Part shown: one piece after another, positions 6,447 through 7,551 of the stretch
How positions within the stretch are numbered: the stretch's first letter is position 1
How the letters are laid out: every line of letters begins with the position of its first letter
Source of the DNA: Desulfovibrio sp. Dsv1
Lineage (GTDB): Bacteria; Desulfobacterota; Desulfovibrionia; Desulfovibrionales; Desulfovibrionaceae
Direction: 5' to 3'
Length of the DNA stretch: 7,551 bases
Assembly: GCA_000403945.1 (NCBI GenBank)
Contig: APFI01000214.1
Span: forward strand, 1 to 7,551
Program-made: the position numbers and the translations under genes
The notes under the pieces: generated by a model
Databases searched by the model: none
What the model saw: only the letters and a program-made list of their open reading frames with translations
Told to the model about the DNA's origin: nothing

Positions 6447-7154
6447 GTAAGCCCTTAAGACTATTTCCACCGTACCGACGGTCATGCCCTTAAGGGGCGC
6501 AAGCATGTCGCGCAGTCAGTCCGCCCTCCAGCACCCGGGCCGTAAAGGCGTTGAACGGCATTTTTTTCGGTCGTTGCCTCTCAGGCTGAGCGGAGGAGGG
6601 CACCAGGGCCAGACAATCTCCGGGCGCGGTCGTGTCCGCCGGAATGCCCCTGGTCAGGTCTGCGCAGTTTTCCCGTCCGCAGAGGCTGCGGTCCAGCCCG
6701 CCCAGTGCAAAGGCTTTGACGTCGGCCAGACGGGCCAGCTCATCCAGCGAGTTTTTATCAAAAGCGGGCAGCGGCGACGGACTGACCGGGCCGAACGTGC
6801 CCACGGCCAGTTCCGGCGCGAACATGGGAGCCTTCAGCATTTCTCGCAGGCAGAGCACGTGCGGCAGAAAAGTGAGGTTTTTGCCGCCCTCCACCAGCGC
6901 GATATCCGCCGGAAGCAGAGTGACAGACCCATAAAGCCGATCTTGCCGCACCCGAAAATGATGTCGTCTTCACCCAGCGCGGCCACAGTGCGGCCCGGCG
7001 CACAGAGCGCGCTGGTGTCGCGCCCTGGCAGATCCGGGCCGCAGGGGTGCATTTGACGATGGCGACCTTGCGGCCCATCCAAGGCTGTGGCCAGCATGCC
7101 CGCAAGCGTGATCTTGCCGGAATTCTTGAAGCCGGTGATGCCGATGGCCAGCAT
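6447..7154 (-). pseudogene. mobB: Decayed mobB, molybdopterin-guanine dinucleotide biosynthesis adapter
   Basis: The pieces of a MobB-type P-loop protein follow in order but in changing frames: MLAIGITGFKNSGKITLAG... (7154-7077), GRKVAIVKCT (7075-7046), then DLPGRDTSALCAPGRTVAAL to GFMGLS (about 7045-6921), LLPADIALVEGGKN to FNAFTARVLEGGLT (about 6918-6515), and MLAPLKGMTVGTVEIVLRA (6506-6450). The last piece is the usual MobB C-terminal ending, and removing one T near 6511 joins it smoothly to the previous frame. The Walker A Thr is replaced by Ile at codon 15 (GFKNSGKI), and a Cys expected before SLCGRENC looks like Arg; both could be C/T transitions. MobB binds GTP and assists MobA in making the bis-MGD cofactor of formate dehydrogenases and related enzymes. 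A good ribosome site (GGAGG) still precedes the ATG. Four frame changes plus the P-loop change argue for true decay. Confidence 0.85.
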
Positions 7155-7250
7155 GAACTTCCTCCGATGCTGAGGCTGTGAATGCGGCGTTCTTTACACG
7201 GATGAACGCGCCGCCGCTTTTTCAGCCTGTGGACGCCGCTGGGCGCGCAT

Positions 7251-7269
7251 TGCGGCGGTGTTCGCCGCA
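7251..7269. repeat. GC hairpin in the mobB leader
   Basis: TGCGGCG (7251-7257) pairs perfectly with CGCCGCA (7263-7269) around a five-base loop, about 100 bases upstream of the mobB ATG. It could be an RNA structure in the mobB leader or the terminator of something else; there is no adjacent T-run. Confidence 0.4.
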
Positions 7270-7335
7270 GCCGGGGAGCATAAGATCTTCTTGAAACTAG
7301 ACAATGCCTTGGACCGCGTCAACAGACTTTATAGA

Positions 7336-7364
7336 GCGGGTTACGCATGAAATGCGTCAACCGC
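7336..7364. repeat. 29-base palindrome, candidate operator
   Basis: Two 13-base arms (7336-7348 and 7352-7364) match at 11 positions around a GAA centre; the inner six pairs (ACGCAT/ATGCGT) are perfect. Its size and symmetry suit a dimeric transcription factor. It lies beside promoter-like sequence (TTGGAC, 15 bases, TATAGA at about 7309-7335 on the plus strand). No regulator is identified. Confidence 0.5.
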
Positions 7365-7374
7365 TTCGCAATAA

Positions 7375-7419
7375 TTTGTCCGGCTAACCCCTACCGCGAG
7401 ATGAGAGCAGGCGGACAAA
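7375..7419. repeat. Spaced 8-base inverted repeat
   Basis: TTTGTCCG (7375-7382) and CGGACAAA (7412-7419) are exact reverse complements, 29 bases apart, directly beside the 29-base palindrome. The spacing is close to three helical turns, so it could be a paired protein-binding site; chance is also possible. Confidence 0.3.
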
Positions 7420-7471
7420 AAGCATAGTGCTAACAGATTCTAGTACTTTATAACGCTTAAATCTTCGGATA

Positions 7472-7487
7472 AAGGCTTTGTAGCCTT
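7472..7487. repeat. Small perfect hairpin
   Basis: AAGGCT and AGCCTT form a 6-bp stem with a TTGT loop. There is no T-run on either side, so its role is unclear. Confidence 0.25.
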
Positions 7488-7528
7488 ACCCTGGCATCTG
7501 CCGTTGTAAATTGCCAATGAATTCTTTT

Positions 7529-7545
7529 GGCGCTGTTGTTGCGCC
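7529..7545 (+). terminator. Possible hairpin terminator at the window edge
   Basis: GGCGC (7529-7533) pairs with GCGCC (7541-7545) around a seven-base loop and is followed by GGGTTT, where the window stops. The T-run cannot be judged because the sequence ends. Confidence 0.25.
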
Positions 7546-7551
7546 GGGTTT

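Larger units (their letters stand above)
7155..7551. other. Intergenic region with several inverted repeats; no gene seen
   Basis: No reading frame here has a credible start, ribosome site and family match. The first 120 bases next to mobB are GC-rich like the genes; from about 7275 on the DNA is visibly AT-richer. It holds a GC hairpin (7251-7269), a 29-base palindrome (7336-7364), a spaced inverted repeat (7375-7419), a small hairpin (7472-7487) and a hairpin at the window end (7529-7545). Promoter-like pieces exist on both strands, for example TTGTCT and TATGCT 16 bases apart on the minus strand (about 7299-7272), but none stands out. It probably holds the mobB control region and perhaps that of a gene beyond the window. 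Confidence 0.6.

Noticed and set aside
6246..7340. A shared 13-base word CGCATTGCGGCGG in both the tauE and mobB leaders (6328-6340, 7246-7258)
   Set aside because: It is short and GC-rich, and pairs with different arms in the two places, so chance in a GC-rich genome is a sufficient explanation.
7336..7420. A tRNA-like fold in the intergenic region
   Set aside because: No TPsiC-type arm, anticodon stem or CCA-side acceptor pairing could be laid out; only simple palindromes are present.

Overview
The window looks like chromosomal DNA from a GC-rich sulfate-reducing Desulfovibrionaceae (Desulfovibrio-like) bacterium. This rests on protein style, the high-GC codon use, an aminofutalosine-deaminase-like hydrolase, a TauE-type exporter and a MobB-type molybdenum cofactor gene. 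It is an inference, not a database result. No phage, insertion sequence, CRISPR array, rRNA or tRNA was seen. Six genes are intact, and a decayed gene lies at each end.

Left part, + strand. Positions 2-443 hold the 3' end of a sodium:neurotransmitter-symporter (SNF) family transporter, broken by about five reading-frame changes. A recognisable sigma70-type promoter (462-490) then drives lepB (signal peptidase I) and, 21 bases later, comM/yifB (AAA+ Mg-chelatase-like helicase). A perfect 12-bp hairpin (2775-2802) ends this unit and faces a convergent gene.

Middle and right part, - strand. A stand-alone histidine phosphotransfer (HPt) protein (2838-3176) has its own promoter (3228-3256). Upstream of it, and transcribed toward it, is a tight three-gene unit: TauE/SafE-family transporter (5484-6281), YitT-family membrane protein (4610-5476) and a metal-dependent amidohydrolase resembling aminodeoxyfutalosine deaminase (3383-4597). 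The gaps are 7 and 12 bases, and the unit ends at a long hairpin (3341-3379).

Upstream of tauE lies a decayed mobB (6447-7154). It has four frame changes and a Thr-to-Ile change in its P-loop. Its last frame stays open through the structured leader (6282-6446) into tauE. The final 397 bases (7155-7551) hold no convincing gene, are partly AT-richer than the rest and carry several inverted repeats, the best being a 29-base palindrome at 7336-7364.

I see no clear new multi-gene system. The main points of interest are the two independent gene decays, the palindrome-rich intergenic region, and the tight linkage of an aminofutalosine-deaminase-like enzyme to two membrane proteins of poorly known substrate.
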